This document shows positions 1-8,880 of a stretch of DNA of 50,687 nt, piece after piece. The notes under the pieces were generated by a model, which saw only the letters and a list, made by a program, of their open reading frames with translations, ran no database searches and was not told where the DNA came from. Numbering within the stretch: the stretch's first letter is position 1; every line of letters begins with the position of its first letter. Origin of the DNA: an uncultured Flammeovirgaceae bacterium (lineage in GTDB: Bacteria; Bacteroidota; Bacteroidia; Cytophagales; Cyclobacteriaceae); NCBI GenBank assembly GCA_937884755.1, contig CAKZYJ010000314.1, forward strand, positions 1 to 50,687, written 5' to 3'. The translations under genes were made by a program, and so were the position numbers.

Positions 1-2
1 TA

Positions 3-335
3 CGTGATCGAGGCCTGTTTAACCAGCTTCAGTCGTTTATTGTAGTACAAAAGCCCTACATGGAACGGCGGGCTTACGCTACTTTTAAAAAACACTGGCC
101 TAATAAAGAGTGCCGGGTTACATCTCCCCTGCTTAGCTTTGATGAATACTGCGAAAGCTCACACCCCGAGATCAATCGTGAGATGGTGACCCACCTGATG
201 GTTGGTGATTTACAGCGGCTGTGGGTATACGCCCAGGAAGGCTTCCAAATTCCCATGCCAGTTCCCGCGGAGGTGATGCAGGCCTATCAGACACTAATTA
301 ATGCCGGCTACACTAATCATTTAGTGCCAGAATAA
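3..335 (+). CDS. YdcF/SanA/ElyC-like (DUF218) protein, C-terminal part
   Basis: The reading frame is open to the left edge of the window, so only the C-terminal ~110 residues are present; the ATG at 60 is internal. The visible part reads IVVQKPYMERRAYATFKKHW, which I recognise as the C-terminal half of the YdcF-type DUF218 fold, followed by a conserved MVGDLQR segment and the ending GFQIPMPVPAEVMQAYQTL. Proteins of this family are small Rossmann-like proteins; some relatives act in envelope or cell-wall homeostasis, and YdcF of E. coli has been reported to bind S-adenosylmethionine. No role can be assigned to this copy. A transcription terminator lies about 250 bases downstream. Family assignment is from recognition of the C-terminal motif only. 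Confidence 0.75.
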   Translation, partial: RDRGLFNQLQSFIVVQKPYMERRAYATFKKHWPNKECRVTSPLLSFDEYCESSHPEINREMVTHLMVGDLQRLWVYAQEGFQIPMPVPAEVMQAYQTLINAGYTNHLVPE

Positions 336-664
336 TTATGTTCTTTTTTATCTTTTACAACAGGATTTTTTCAATATAGCTTATAAATAACTCATCTGCA
401 CTTATACTTAAACCCTTAATTTCATGGTCATAACTACCTAATTGTTAGGTATTAGCCAACGAATTTCCTACCTTAATTGTATATCCTGCTGAGGCGATAC
501 CATTTTTTTGTTGCCATACGATTTTTTGCAGGGGATGAATTTTTTAATCTGTATTTGGGGTTGGTTATGCCAGCAGTAATTTTTTGCCATCGAGCGGGTG
601 CTCGATGGCATTTTTTTGCAATTTACCTCCTTAGAAAAAATTCAACAGTAACCCCTCTCAGTTC
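336..664. other. Intergenic region with no gene apart from a terminator
   Basis: This 329-base AT-rich stretch separates the YdcF-like gene from a methyltransferase. A short open frame at 477-701 runs through the terminator hairpin and into the methyltransferase in another frame, so I do not take it as a gene. The only firm element is the hairpin at 586-617. Because the hairpin is about 250 bases after the previous stop codon, the region could hold a long 3' UTR or a small RNA, but no known RNA family is recognised. Confidence 0.5.
586..617 (+). terminator. Strong Rho-independent terminator
   Basis: A perfect 10-bp stem, GCCATCGAGC at 586-595 pairing with GCTCGATGGC at 600-609, encloses the loop GGGT. 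It is followed by A and seven T residues at 611-617. The T run follows the stem only on the plus strand, so it terminates transcription coming from the left, 48 bases before the methyltransferase start at 665. Confidence 0.85.
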
Positions 665-1366
665 ATGCTTCAACCTTCTGATGTCTATGGTCAAGCCTTA
701 AACGATTTCTTTTACGGTAGACCTACCGAAGAGCTTTGGGTACATACCAGTTATGGCACCCGAGAAGAGATGCCGGTTGACTGGTTCTTTCGGGAGCCGG
801 AAGACTTTCCCACCTTAGAGCAATACGCTCTGTCACTTTGCCGAGGCACAGTACTGGATATTGGGGCGGGAGTAGGCTCCCACGTTTTAGCTTTGCAGGA
901 AAATGGCTTACAAGCGCTAGCTGTCGAGCAGTCACTTTTTGCCTGCGAAATAATGGAGGCCCGGGGAGTCAAACAGTACCTGGCTGCACCCTACGAAGAA
1001 TATGAAGGCCCTCCGGTAGATACCATGCTTTTGCTGATGAACGGAATTGGTCTGGTAGGTAGTTTATCCAAGCTCTCAAGGTTCCTAGAGTGGGCCAAGA
1101 AATTCATCCAGCCGGAAGGGCAACTGCTTTTTGATTCCAGCGACATTTCTTACCTGTTTGACGGAAAGCCTCAACCGAAGGATTATTATTACGGCGAAGT
1201 ACAGTTTCAATACGAATATCGCGAGCAATACGGTGAGTGGTTTTCCTGGTTATACATAGATTTTGATACCCTTTGGCAAGCTAGCCGACAATCCGGCTGG
1301 GAAGTACAACGTATTTATGAAGATGAAACTCAACAGTATCTGGCTCGACTTACCCGAGTCAGCTAA
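665..1366 (+). CDS. Class I SAM-dependent methyltransferase
   Basis: A 233-residue soluble protein with a clear class I methyltransferase motif I, VLDIGAGVGSHVL, at about residues 63-75, and a following acidic residue in LAVEQS at the expected motif II position. The later MLLLMNGIGL and LFDSSDIS segments fit the central strands of the Rossmann fold. The substrate cannot be told from sequence; similar proteins in Bacteroidota are annotated only as methyltransferases. The ATG at 665 follows the terminator by 48 bases, so the gene probably has its own promoter in that gap. The YHS lipoprotein gene starts 12 bases after its stop codon, which suggests cotranscription. Confidence 0.85.
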   Translation: MLQPSDVYGQALNDFFYGRPTEELWVHTSYGTREEMPVDWFFREPEDFPTLEQYALSLCRGTVLDIGAGVGSHVLALQENGLQALAVEQSLFACEIMEARGVKQYLAAPYEEYEGPPVDTMLLLMNGIGLVGSLSKLSRFLEWAKKFIQPEGQLLFDSSDISYLFDGKPQPKDYYYGEVQFQYEYREQYGEWFSWLYIDFDTLWQASRQSGWEVQRIYEDETQQYLARLTRVS

Positions 1367-1378
1367 CCATGATCACTT

Positions 1379-1816
1379 ATGAAACGATACTTTGCAATTA
1401 TTCCTCTGATTCTGATAACATTATCTTCCTGCGCCCAGAAGGGTGAAGTTTACGCTACCCGCAAGGGAGCCATCCAAGGTTACGACCCCGTAGCCTACTT
1501 CACCGATCAAAAACCGGTGAAAGGCAGCGATGAACATACTTACGAATGGAAAGGTGCAACCTGGTACTTCGCCTCGGCAGAAAATGTCCAGGCGTTTGAA
1601 GCCAACCCTGAGCAATACGCGCCCCAGTACGGTGGTTACTGCGCCTACGCGGTAGCCAACGGATATACCGCTAAAATCGATCCCGAAGCCTGGAAGATTG
1701 TAGATGGTAAACTGTACCTCAACTACAACAAAAAAGTGCAGGCTGACTGGGAAGCCAACCAGGCGAATTTTATTCAGCAGGCTAACCAGAACTGGCCGAA
1801 AGTACTTACAGAATAG
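1379..1816 (+). CDS. YHS-domain lipoprotein
   Basis: A 145-residue exported lipoprotein. The signal peptide ends in a lipobox with Cys18 (TLSSCAQ). After it comes a YHS-like domain, roughly residues 32-90, with the family pattern GYDPVAYFTD, then YEWKGATWYF and GGYCAYAVANG. YHS domains are short modules thought to bind metals; related secreted copies in Bacteroidota and Proteobacteria are of unknown function. The ATG at 1379 places the signal peptide correctly. It lies 12 bases behind the methyltransferase gene and about 80 bases ahead of the CE15-like esterase on the same strand, so the three may form a transcription unit, though their products act in different compartments. Confidence 0.85.
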   Translation: MKRYFAIIPLILITLSSCAQKGEVYATRKGAIQGYDPVAYFTDQKPVKGSDEHTYEWKGATWYFASAENVQAFEANPEQYAPQYGGYCAYAVANGYTAKIDPEAWKIVDGKLYLNYNKKVQADWEANQANFIQQANQNWPKVLTE

Positions 1817-1894
1817 ACAAGCTGTATATCCCAATTAAGATAGTAGGAAATCAGTTCTTTTGCTAAATTGGGCAACACAACCTATTTAGCCGAT

Positions 1895-3178
1895 ATGAAC
1901 CTCCCTGTTGTTCCAGCCTTACTATGTCTGTTCATCACTATTCGTTTTCAGGTTGCCGCTCAGCCTGACTTTACCCCCAATTACGACGAAGATCAGGTTC
2001 CTGAGTATACCTTGCCTGAGCTGCTGACCTTTGAAAACGGCAAAAAGGTAAAAAACCAGTCAGACTGGACACAGCGAAGGAGTGAGATTTTACAACTATT
2101 TTCCTCTCAGGTCTACGGGAAAACTCCCGAACAATCGCTGGATTTGAGAAAGAAAGTGCTGGCGAGCGATGAGGGTGCGTTAGACGGAAAGGCTACCCGT
2201 AAAGAAATCAGGGTATATTTCACCGACGAAGATTCCCGACCCTATCTGGATATTCTGCTGTTTATGCCTAACCAAGCCGAACAGCCAGTTCCGGCCTTCT
2301 TAGGGCTGAATTTCTACGGAAACCATAGTACTTCGTCGGACCCTGACATCACTTTATCCGACCAGTGGATGCGCGCTAATGAGAATTACGGGATCGTTGA
2401 CCATCGGGCCACCGAAGCCTCGCGGGGGGTTCGTTCTTCCCGCTGGCCGGTAGAGATGATTATTGACCGGGGCTACGCCCTGGCTACCGTCTACTGTGGT
2501 GATATTGATCCCGATAAAAACGACTTTCAGGATGGCGTACACTCGCTGTTTTACAAGAACGGACAAAGCCAACCAGCGGATGACGAATGGGGAACTATCG
2601 GTGCCTGGGCCTGGGGGCTAAGCCGAGCATTGGATCATCTGCAAACTGAAGAAGCTATTGCTGGTGATCAGGTAGCGGTAATTGGTCACTCCCGCTTGGG
2701 TAAAGCTGCACTCTGGGCCGGTGCCCAGGATGAACGCTTTGGGATGGTAATCTCTAACAACTCCGGTTGCGGTGGAGCAGCTCTTTCCCGTCGGGCGTAC
2801 GGCGAAACCGTAGGGCGGATCAACCACTCCTTTCCCCATTGGTTTTGCGATAACTTCAATCAGTACAACCAGAACGAATCGGCTTTGCCGGTAGATCAGC
2901 ATATGCTACTTGCCCTGATCGCACCCCGCCCGCTTTACGTAGCCTCAGCCGAAGAAGACCAGTGGGCGGACCCCCGAGGGGAATTTCTTTCCGCCTACCA
3001 CGCCACCCCAGTGTATAAATTACTAGGGAAAGAGGGCTTGCCAGTTTCTGAAATGCCTAACATAGATAAGCCCGTCATGGGTACCATCGGCTATCACATC
3101 CGCCACGGCGGCCACGACATCAACTCCTACGACTGGCAACAGTACCTGGATTTTGCGGATAAGCATTTTAGCAAATAG
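1895..3178 (+). CDS. Secreted CE15-like glucuronoyl esterase (alpha/beta hydrolase)
   Basis: A 427-residue exported hydrolase. I choose ATG 1895 over the upstream TTG at 1868 because it gives a clean signal peptide (MNLPVVPALLC... ending VAAQ). The body shows the bacterial CE15 pattern: nucleophile Ser266 in GHSRLGKAALWAG, the SGCGGAALSRR segment just after it, an acidic pair in ASAEEDQW near residue 353, and the catalytic His in RHGGHD near residue 407. CE15 enzymes cleave ester bonds between glucuronic acid of xylan and lignin alcohols, and marine relatives act on other uronic-acid esters. The real substrate is unknown. A general acetyl-xylan-esterase-like role is the alternative. Confidence 0.82.
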   Translation: MNLPVVPALLCLFITIRFQVAAQPDFTPNYDEDQVPEYTLPELLTFENGKKVKNQSDWTQRRSEILQLFSSQVYGKTPEQSLDLRKKVLASDEGALDGKATRKEIRVYFTDEDSRPYLDILLFMPNQAEQPVPAFLGLNFYGNHSTSSDPDITLSDQWMRANENYGIVDHRATEASRGVRSSRWPVEMIIDRGYALATVYCGDIDPDKNDFQDGVHSLFYKNGQSQPADDEWGTIGAWAWGLSRALDHLQTEEAIAGDQVAVIGHSRLGKAALWAGAQDERFGMVISNNSGCGGAALSRRAYGETVGRINHSFPHWFCDNFNQYNQNESALPVDQHMLLALIAPRPLYVASAEEDQWADPRGEFLSAYHATPVYKLLGKEGLPVSEMPNIDKPVMGTIGYHIRHGGHDINSYDWQQYLDFADKHFSK

Positions 3179-3213
3179 AGTCCTTGAATTATTGGAGCCA
3201 CTTTACTATACCA

Positions 3214-3522
3214 ATGGTATCACATGCAACCTATTTTCTACTAGCCCTAGTCCTTTGGGTAGCTGGTTATCTGCATACCGGGCGGTTTGTGCGTCCGCGC
3301 TGGAAGCAGGCGGGTAAGCTGTTGTTTTATCTGGGCGTTTCGGCCCTACTGATCTATTGGATTGGTCCCTACAGTTTGATTTTCATCATCGGCCATCCGC
3401 TCATCGGACTAATATTTCACATCCGGGTCTGCAATCAGCACGGGATTAACTGGCGCAGTTGCCAACCGCGAGAGAAGTATATTGCTCTTCAGGAAAAGTG
3501 GGCTCGGGGTGACTTTAAATGA
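3214..3522 (+). CDS. Small membrane protein of unknown function
   Basis: About 102 residues from ATG 3214; a TTG at 3184 in the same frame would add ten residues. Two clear hydrophobic segments, ATYFLLALVLWVAGYL and a longer one through LLFYLGVSALLIYWIGPYS and LIFIIGHPLIGLIF, predict two or three membrane helices. The C-terminal tail is charged and probably cytoplasmic (REKYIALQEKWARGD). It starts right after the CE15-like gene and ends 22 bases from the convergent PVC-type gene. I do not recognise the family and give no function. Confidence 0.65.
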   Translation: MVSHATYFLLALVLWVAGYLHTGRFVRPRWKQAGKLLFYLGVSALLIYWIGPYSLIFIIGHPLIGLIFHIRVCNQHGINWRSCQPREKYIALQEKWARGDFK

Positions 3523-3544
3523 AGTATAATCAATAACTTCAGTA

Positions 3545-6500
3545 TCAATCCTCTCGCTGAATGTAGGCGAATAGGTCGCTAAGTTGTTGCTCGGTTAAGC
3601 CATCAAGCAAGCGTTCAGGCATTAGTGACGTAGGCTGAGCCTGCATATGCAGGATTTGATCGTTAGACAATGTTATCTCCTCCCCTCCGAAGGGCTGAAT
3701 GGTAGTGGTGTTTCCGCTTTGCTCCCGGATAGTTCCAACCAGGGTGCGTCCATCCTGGGTTGTCAGATGGTAGTTCACGTAACCTTCCCGGATACTGGCG
3801 TTGGGGTCAACAATATTCAGCAGCAATTCGTCTACATTTCGGCGGTCGTAGCCGGTCAGATCAGGTCCTGAATGGCCTCCTTCACCGAATAACTGATGAC
3901 AACTTCCGCAGCGGCTCTGGTAGATAGTTTGTCCGGCAACGGCGTTCCCGGTATTGGCTTTTAGTACGTTTACTACCTGAGCAACTTGCTGAGTTTTGTC
4001 GAAGGAGGAAGCTAGTTGGGTTTCCTTCCAAATACGGTCTACGGTGGCAGTAATTGCTGGGTCGTTTAACAGTCGAAACTGGGCAACCAGTTGCGGCGGC
4101 ACATCATTCAGGCTAATCTGTTTGGTTTCTTCGATGGCCGTGAAAAGTCTTTGTGTCCAGGCGGGGCGACTAGCGAACAGTTGTAAAGCCGCCATCCGCA
4201 CATCGGGGTCGGCTCGTAGCTTATCGGGGTAGGCCTGAATTAGTTGGGCACCAATGTCAGGGTCATCGTAACGCTGTAGTGCCTGGATGGCCGCCTGTTT
4301 AATCGCTCCTGAGGATTGTTCGCTCTGTGCCACCTCCAGCAGCACCGGAATAGCCTTCGGTTGGTCGGTTTCTCCCAAAATACGAATGTAGGATAAACGT
4401 TGCTGCCTAGATGCGCTCTGGTCAGGAATGATACCCAACACCTGATTAACGACCTCAGGTTTGCCCTGTTGTAGCTCCAATGCTAACGGAGCTTCTCCGA
4501 ACAAGCTTTGGTAGGGCTGTAAGGCTTCCAGAACGTAAGCTGGTAAACTATTGATATCCTGACCACGAAGACCTTCCTGCAATCCATCTAGCAAAGGTTT
4601 CGCCAGATCATTTTCCGGAGCCATAGTGAGTAGACCGGCCACGACCCGCATATTCTCCGGCTTCTGAGCCATTACGTAGCGCTGCATTACCCGAGGTAAA
4701 AGTACTTCTTGAACCATAGGGTTTGACCATAGCGCCTGATCTTCTAACAGAGACAGCACTGCTTCTCTATCCTGTTCAGCCTGGGCTTCCACTGCCCACC
4801 AGATCAGCATAGGATTATCCCGATCATCAATATCTTCCTCATGGGCCAGTAGCCCGTGGATGATCGGAATAGCAGATTCGGGTGGTAACCGCATGGCACT
4901 AGCCGCCAACTGGCTTCTTACTTCTGGATGACTTTCTCGTTCTGCCAACTCGGCAAGTTGCTTTGCGATTTCCGGGGAGACTTGTCTGGTATCTCCTAGA
5001 AGACGAACGCTCCACATTCTGACGAAGGGGTCAGTGTGCTGAAGGGTTCGCCTGGCTAAACCATTAGTAAAGCCTCCACTTAGATTGATAGCCCAAAGTA
5101 CTTCCAATGCCAGTTGACCGTCATCAGATTGCAGTAACGAGGTGAGCTTAGGGATAACCGCCGAGTCTTTCCTATCCCCGAACTGCTGAAGGGCCTGCTG
5201 CCGAAACCATTTGTTCTCATGAGCGAGCAACTCGATGAGTTGATCGGCAGTGTAATCGCTAAGATTAAAAGCAGGTAGAGGAGCTGAAGCCTTACTGTTG
5301 GTTAGCCGGTAAATTCTCCCGCTGGATTTATGCCAGGTATCGCGGGGGTCAACGTGGGATAGTCGGCTATCGTACCAGTCGGCAATGTAGACAGCCCCAT
5401 CGGGTCCGGTCTTAATATCTACCGGTCGGAACCAGTGGTCTTCCGTTTCCAGAATGCGCTCTTCATCCACATTCCGGAAAGTGGAACCAACTGTCTCCAG
5501 CCGGGTGAGTTGCAGATAGCTTTGTAGCGGATTAATCGCAAGAATATCGCCCTGATAGCGATCGGGCAAACTGCCGCCATCGTACTTAATCCAGGCGTGG
5601 GTAAATCGTTTCTTCTCTCCTTCCAGCTCCATATTGGGTAAGTACCCGAAGGCATAAGCATTGGTCAAAGCACCGTGCTTACCCCAGTTTTTCTGGTAGT
5701 AGGCACCCTGCTTGTAGTACATACCCCGGTCGATTCCGTTATCTCCGGAAAAGATTCGTCCCTTCTCATCAATTTCCACATCAAAGGTATTACCACCTCC
5801 TTCCGCAAAAATCTCAAAAACCTGCGTTTCCGGGTGAAACCGCCAAATGGTCTGCCCCAGAAAGGACACATTTTTGGTCGTGGCTGAGCTAACGTTAGCG
5901 GTGGTAGTACTACCCTGGGCACCGTAGAGCCAGCCATCTGGGCCCCAACGCAAACTGTTGGCTACTGCATGGGTATCTTCCAGTCCAAAGCCCTCCAAGG
6001 CTACCTCCGGCTCACCATCCGGCAGTCCATCTTCATCAGGATCGGGATACGCTAGTAGGTACGGGGGACTAAGCACCCAGATTTTCTTTCGCCCCAGCGT
6101 AACTCCCGTCGTAATGTTCAGGCCGCTGATGGCATCCGTAGCTTTATCGTAGGATCCGTCGCCATTGGTATCTTCAAAAAAAGTGATTTTATCCACGCCT
6201 CTCACTCCTTCCGGAGGTGGGGCCGGAACTTGATCAAAAGTGAGACGTAAGTGGTGGTCTACTCCGGTTACCTTCACTCCTTCCGGATAAGGATATTGAT
6301 TGTACTGTACCACCCATAATCGGCCCCGATGATCAAAACTAATATCTAACGGCTGATGAATATCCGGCTCGGATAGTACCAATTCCAGCTTAAGGTCATC
6401 GGGATGACGAAAGGTAGTCAAGGCTTTTGAGGCAGGAGTAGGCTGGGAGTTATCGGCCAGATCACCCCGGCCTTCAAACGCTTGCATATAAGCCGCTACT

Positions 6501-6622
6501 TCGTCATTTCCAGCCACTTCTTCAATAGACGTGCTACTAAATTTCTCTTCTACGGTACACCCTAAGGACATGGTCAAGATCAGAACTACATATATAGAAA
6601 CAGGATGAAAGAAATAAGGCAT
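3545..6622 (-). CDS. PVC-type haem-binding lipoprotein with dehydrogenase-like propeller
   Basis: A 1025-residue exported lipoprotein with lipobox Cys22 (MSLGC). Residues ~70-450 form a sugar/sorbosone-dehydrogenase-like beta-propeller, recognisable from FDHRGRLWVVQYNQYP, ALEGFGLEDTHAVANSLRWG and GPDGAVYIADWYDSRLSH. Residues ~470-880 are helical HEAT-like repeats. The C-terminal domain is a c-type cytochrome with CGSCH at 905-909, the conserved GPDLTGYDRRN, and Met1001 as the likely axial ligand. This layout is the PVC-type haem-binding architecture known from Planctomycetes and Bacteroidota, thought to oxidise sugars or related compounds at the outer surface and pass electrons to the haem. 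Substrate unknown. It is transcribed alone, convergent with the left-hand block. Confidence 0.88.
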   Translation of the reverse strand: MPYFFHPVSIYVVLILTMSLGCTVEEKFSSTSIEEVAGNDEVAAYMQAFEGRGDLADNSQPTPASKALTTFRHPDDLKLELVLSEPDIHQPLDISFDHRGRLWVVQYNQYPYPEGVKVTGVDHHLRLTFDQVPAPPPEGVRGVDKITFFEDTNGDGSYDKATDAISGLNITTGVTLGRKKIWVLSPPYLLAYPDPDEDGLPDGEPEVALEGFGLEDTHAVANSLRWGPDGWLYGAQGSTTTANVSSATTKNVSFLGQTIWRFHPETQVFEIFAEGGGNTFDVEIDEKGRIFSGDNGIDRGMYYKQGAYYQKNWGKHGALTNAYAFGYLPNMELEGEKKRFTHAWIKYDGGSLPDRYQGDILAINPLQSYLQLTRLETVGSTFRNVDEERILETEDHWFRPVDIKTGPDGAVYIADWYDSRLSHVDPRDTWHKSSGRIYRLTNSKASAPLPAFNLSDYTADQLIELLAHENKWFRQQALQQFGDRKDSAVIPKLTSLLQSDDGQLALEVLWAINLSGGFTNGLARRTLQHTDPFVRMWSVRLLGDTRQVSPEIAKQLAELAERESHPEVRSQLAASAMRLPPESAIPIIHGLLAHEEDIDDRDNPMLIWWAVEAQAEQDREAVLSLLEDQALWSNPMVQEVLLPRVMQRYVMAQKPENMRVVAGLLTMAPENDLAKPLLDGLQEGLRGQDINSLPAYVLEALQPYQSLFGEAPLALELQQGKPEVVNQVLGIIPDQSASRQQRLSYIRILGETDQPKAIPVLLEVAQSEQSSGAIKQAAIQALQRYDDPDIGAQLIQAYPDKLRADPDVRMAALQLFASRPAWTQRLFTAIEETKQISLNDVPPQLVAQFRLLNDPAITATVDRIWKETQLASSFDKTQQVAQVVNVLKANTGNAVAGQTIYQSRCGSCHQLFGEGGHSGPDLTGYDRRNVDELLLNIVDPNASIREGYVNYHLTTQDGRTLVGTIREQSGNTTTIQPFGGEEITLSNDQILHMQAQPTSLMPERLLDGLTEQQLSDLFAYIQRED

Positions 6623-6969
6623 ACGCTACTGTTGTTGTGTAGTAGCAACTAAAATACAAATTCTACTGAGCTTATTAGCTATTCCAGTAGAAGTCGCGCC
6701 TTTAGACAGCATCATAATGTACTTCTAGGTGCTGAGGTGAGTATATCCCTTTTTTTGGTTCAGAACAATTCTTATAAACTCTGAGCAATTTCCTGAAGAT
6801 AAATTTGTGGAAATTAATAATTGGTTGGGTAACTATCCATATTTCTATTTCCTTTGCAGGTGATTTAGAAAGACAGGTATTCCCATAATACATAGAGAGG
6901 AAGTCTACACTTAATCACTTTCGGGTGGGTGATACTTTCGAGTCAACAAACAGCAAACAAAATAATAGA
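6623..6969. other. Intergenic region between divergent genes
   Basis: This AT-rich 347-base gap separates the start of the PVC-type gene (minus) from the zinc-ribbon methyltransferase (plus), so it must hold two divergent promoters. On the plus strand TTG at 6825-6827 and TTCCTTTG at 6849-6856 differ by one base from the Bacteroidota -33/-7 consensus and could drive the methyltransferase, but the leader would be over 100 bases. Nothing else is recognised. Confidence 0.35.
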
Positions 6970-7746
6970 ATGACGAACGACTGCTTTGTATGTCAAGGTC
7001 CTTCAAAGCACTATAGCTATTGGAAGGTATTTGAATATGTTCAATGTCAGAATTGCAATTTAATCTACCTAAAAGAGAATCCGACCGAAGAGCAAATATA
7101 TGCAGCTTACGATGGTGGTAAGCTAAAGAATCTTCGGAGAAAGTTAGTCTCACCGTTCAGGCGGCTGGAAGACTTCAAGATTTACGAAGAAAAGATGAAG
7201 ACCACCTCTCAAATCATGGACATTGTTAACCAATACGTTAGCGAGCCCGGAAAAAAGATGATGGATATTGGTTGCAATAAAGGCTTTCTATTAACACAGG
7301 CAATCAACCGAGGATTTATACCCTACGGCATTGAGATCGTACCGGTACTTATGGATCAGTTTAAACGTAAATTTAGGCAGTACCGCAATAATATCTATTC
7401 CGAAAATTTCTCCAAGGTAAGTAGCCAGGTTGAGGATGAATACTTCGATGTAGTTACCGCTATCGATGTTGTGGAACACCTCCAGAACCCTCGAGATGAT
7501 TTCAACAACGTGTTCAGAATTTTGAAGAAGGGCGGTATATTTTTAGCCCAAACTCCTGATAATCACAGTAAGGAAGCTAAGGAGGAAAAGGAGCACTGGG
7601 GAGCTTTAAAAGCGTACGAACATTTAATTCTCTTCGATCACAAGAGTCTAGAGCTGCTGGCAGATCAAATCGGCTTTAGTAAGGTTGAGTACTATGAGCC
7701 TATCGATAAAAATATCGGAAATATGCTGGCTGTACTAACCAAATAG
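6970..7746 (+). CDS. SAM-dependent methyltransferase with N-terminal zinc ribbon
   Basis: A 258-residue protein. I choose ATG 6970 over the GTG at 6925 because the family begins a few residues before its first zinc ligand. Two CxxC pairs (Cys5/Cys8 and Cys26/Cys29) form an N-terminal zinc ribbon, followed by a class I methyltransferase domain with motif I MMDIGCNKGFLL and the DVVTAIDVVEHLQNP segment. This arrangement is common in methyltransferases of surface-glycan and O-antigen clusters, which methylate sugars or act as C-methyltransferase-like enzymes. No glycosyltransferase genes lie beside it, so the acceptor is unknown. It ends 7 bases from the convergent nitrilase gene. Confidence 0.85.
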   Translation: MTNDCFVCQGPSKHYSYWKVFEYVQCQNCNLIYLKENPTEEQIYAAYDGGKLKNLRRKLVSPFRRLEDFKIYEEKMKTTSQIMDIVNQYVSEPGKKMMDIGCNKGFLLTQAINRGFIPYGIEIVPVLMDQFKRKFRQYRNNIYSENFSKVSSQVEDEYFDVVTAIDVVEHLQNPRDDFNNVFRILKKGGIFLAQTPDNHSKEAKEEKEHWGALKAYEHLILFDHKSLELLADQIGFSKVEYYEPIDKNIGNMLAVLTK

Positions 7747-7753
7747 GATACAA

Positions 7754-8788
7754 TCAGCTATTCCAGTAGCGGTCGTGTACCTCGGCTGCCGACTGTATAT
7801 GTTCTTCGTAGGTCTTGAGATTAAACTCCTCCAGAATATCGGCCACTTTTATGTCAGGTGAGCAGCTTTCTATGATGGAGAATTCTTCTTCGTGCAAAGT
7901 GTAGATACGCACCTTACGACCGTACTTGGCCTGAATAGCAGGAAACTGTCGACTATAAGGCCAGGAATGCAGAAAGGCTTTCTCCAGATTTACCGGCGCA
8001 CATACCCCCCATCTGTTGTAGCTACCACTTCCTGCTACTTCCTCACCGGTAATATCGCAAATTTTAGTGGTTCCTTTCCAGGTGCTAGACACTACGCAGT
8101 ATTTATTTAACCAAGCCATCGTATTGATCTTTTTTCCACCGCCAAAGGCTGATGGCCAGAAAACAATCTCGGCTCCTTTTTGCCGCAACTGCCGCCAGCC
8201 TTCCATCCACTCTACATCGAAGCAAATCTGAATACCAATCGTCCCAAAATCGGTTTTGAACACCGGCGGATCGGGAGTTCCGGGAGATACTCCCTGGCCC
8301 ATTTCATCTTCGGTGGTGCGAACTTTGCGGTACTCTCCTATTCGCTTTCCTTCACGGTCAAACACCACCGCTGCATTGTATACCTTTCCATTATCCAGCG
8401 TGTGAATGGGGGCAATTAAGTGGCAACTGTGCTGCTTGGCAAAATTGCTCATCGCTTCCGTAAGCGGGCCTTCCCACTGTCGGGCTACTTCCGTTACGGA
8501 TAGTTTGCCGCGGTATTTCGCCGTTTGAAAGGTTTCGGGCAGGCAGATAATGTCCGGTTGCTGAGGTAGCACAAATTCCATCTTAGCTATTGCCCGATCA
8601 ATGATCTCCTGAAGCGAATTACCTTCAATGCCATCCTGAGTAAGCGTAGCAATCCACACTTCACGAGGAAGCCGATCCGATAAACTAGAGTTAGAAGGTG
8701 CAGCGGAGGTTCCTGTAACCGGTAGTGCTCCTACGGCTCCTAAACCAATAGCCGATTTTTTCAGGAAGTTTCTACGAGGATGATTCAT
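7754..8788 (-). CDS. Tat-exported carbon-nitrogen hydrolase (nitrilase superfamily)
   Basis: A 344-residue protein with a twin-arginine signal (RRNFLKK then a hydrophobic stretch, residues 5-30). The nitrilase catalytic triad is visible: Glu85 in CLPETF, Lys155 in EYRKVRTTEDE and Cys189 in IGIQICFDVEW. Superfamily members hydrolyse nitriles, amides or carbamoyl compounds. Export by Tat suggests a folded periplasmic or surface amidase. The substrate is not evident and no peptide or urea pathway genes are near. It lies in a minus-strand block but is 92 bases from the end of the S41 peptidase gene, so it may be in the same transcript. Confidence 0.88.
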   Translation of the reverse strand: MNHPRRNFLKKSAIGLGAVGALPVTGTSAAPSNSSLSDRLPREVWIATLTQDGIEGNSLQEIIDRAIAKMEFVLPQQPDIICLPETFQTAKYRGKLSVTEVARQWEGPLTEAMSNFAKQHSCHLIAPIHTLDNGKVYNAAVVFDREGKRIGEYRKVRTTEDEMGQGVSPGTPDPPVFKTDFGTIGIQICFDVEWMEGWRQLRQKGAEIVFWPSAFGGGKKINTMAWLNKYCVVSSTWKGTTKICDITGEEVAGSGSYNRWGVCAPVNLEKAFLHSWPYSRQFPAIQAKYGRKVRIYTLHEEEFSIIESCSPDIKVADILEEFNLKTYEEHIQSAAEVHDRYWNS

Positions 8789-8880
8789 AGCAAATAAGCG
8801 TTAATACTAGCGAGAAAATGCTCACTCAATATACGCAAATATGCTTTAGCTTCATGCTGATGTACTTTTTGTCTTTCAGT

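Noticed and set aside
477-701. 74-codon plus-strand frame
   Set aside because: It runs through the terminator hairpin and into the methyltransferase gene in another frame, and has no protein-like composition.
1421-1834. 137-codon minus-strand frame
   Set aside because: Antisense shadow of the YHS lipoprotein gene, whose signal peptide and domain are clear.
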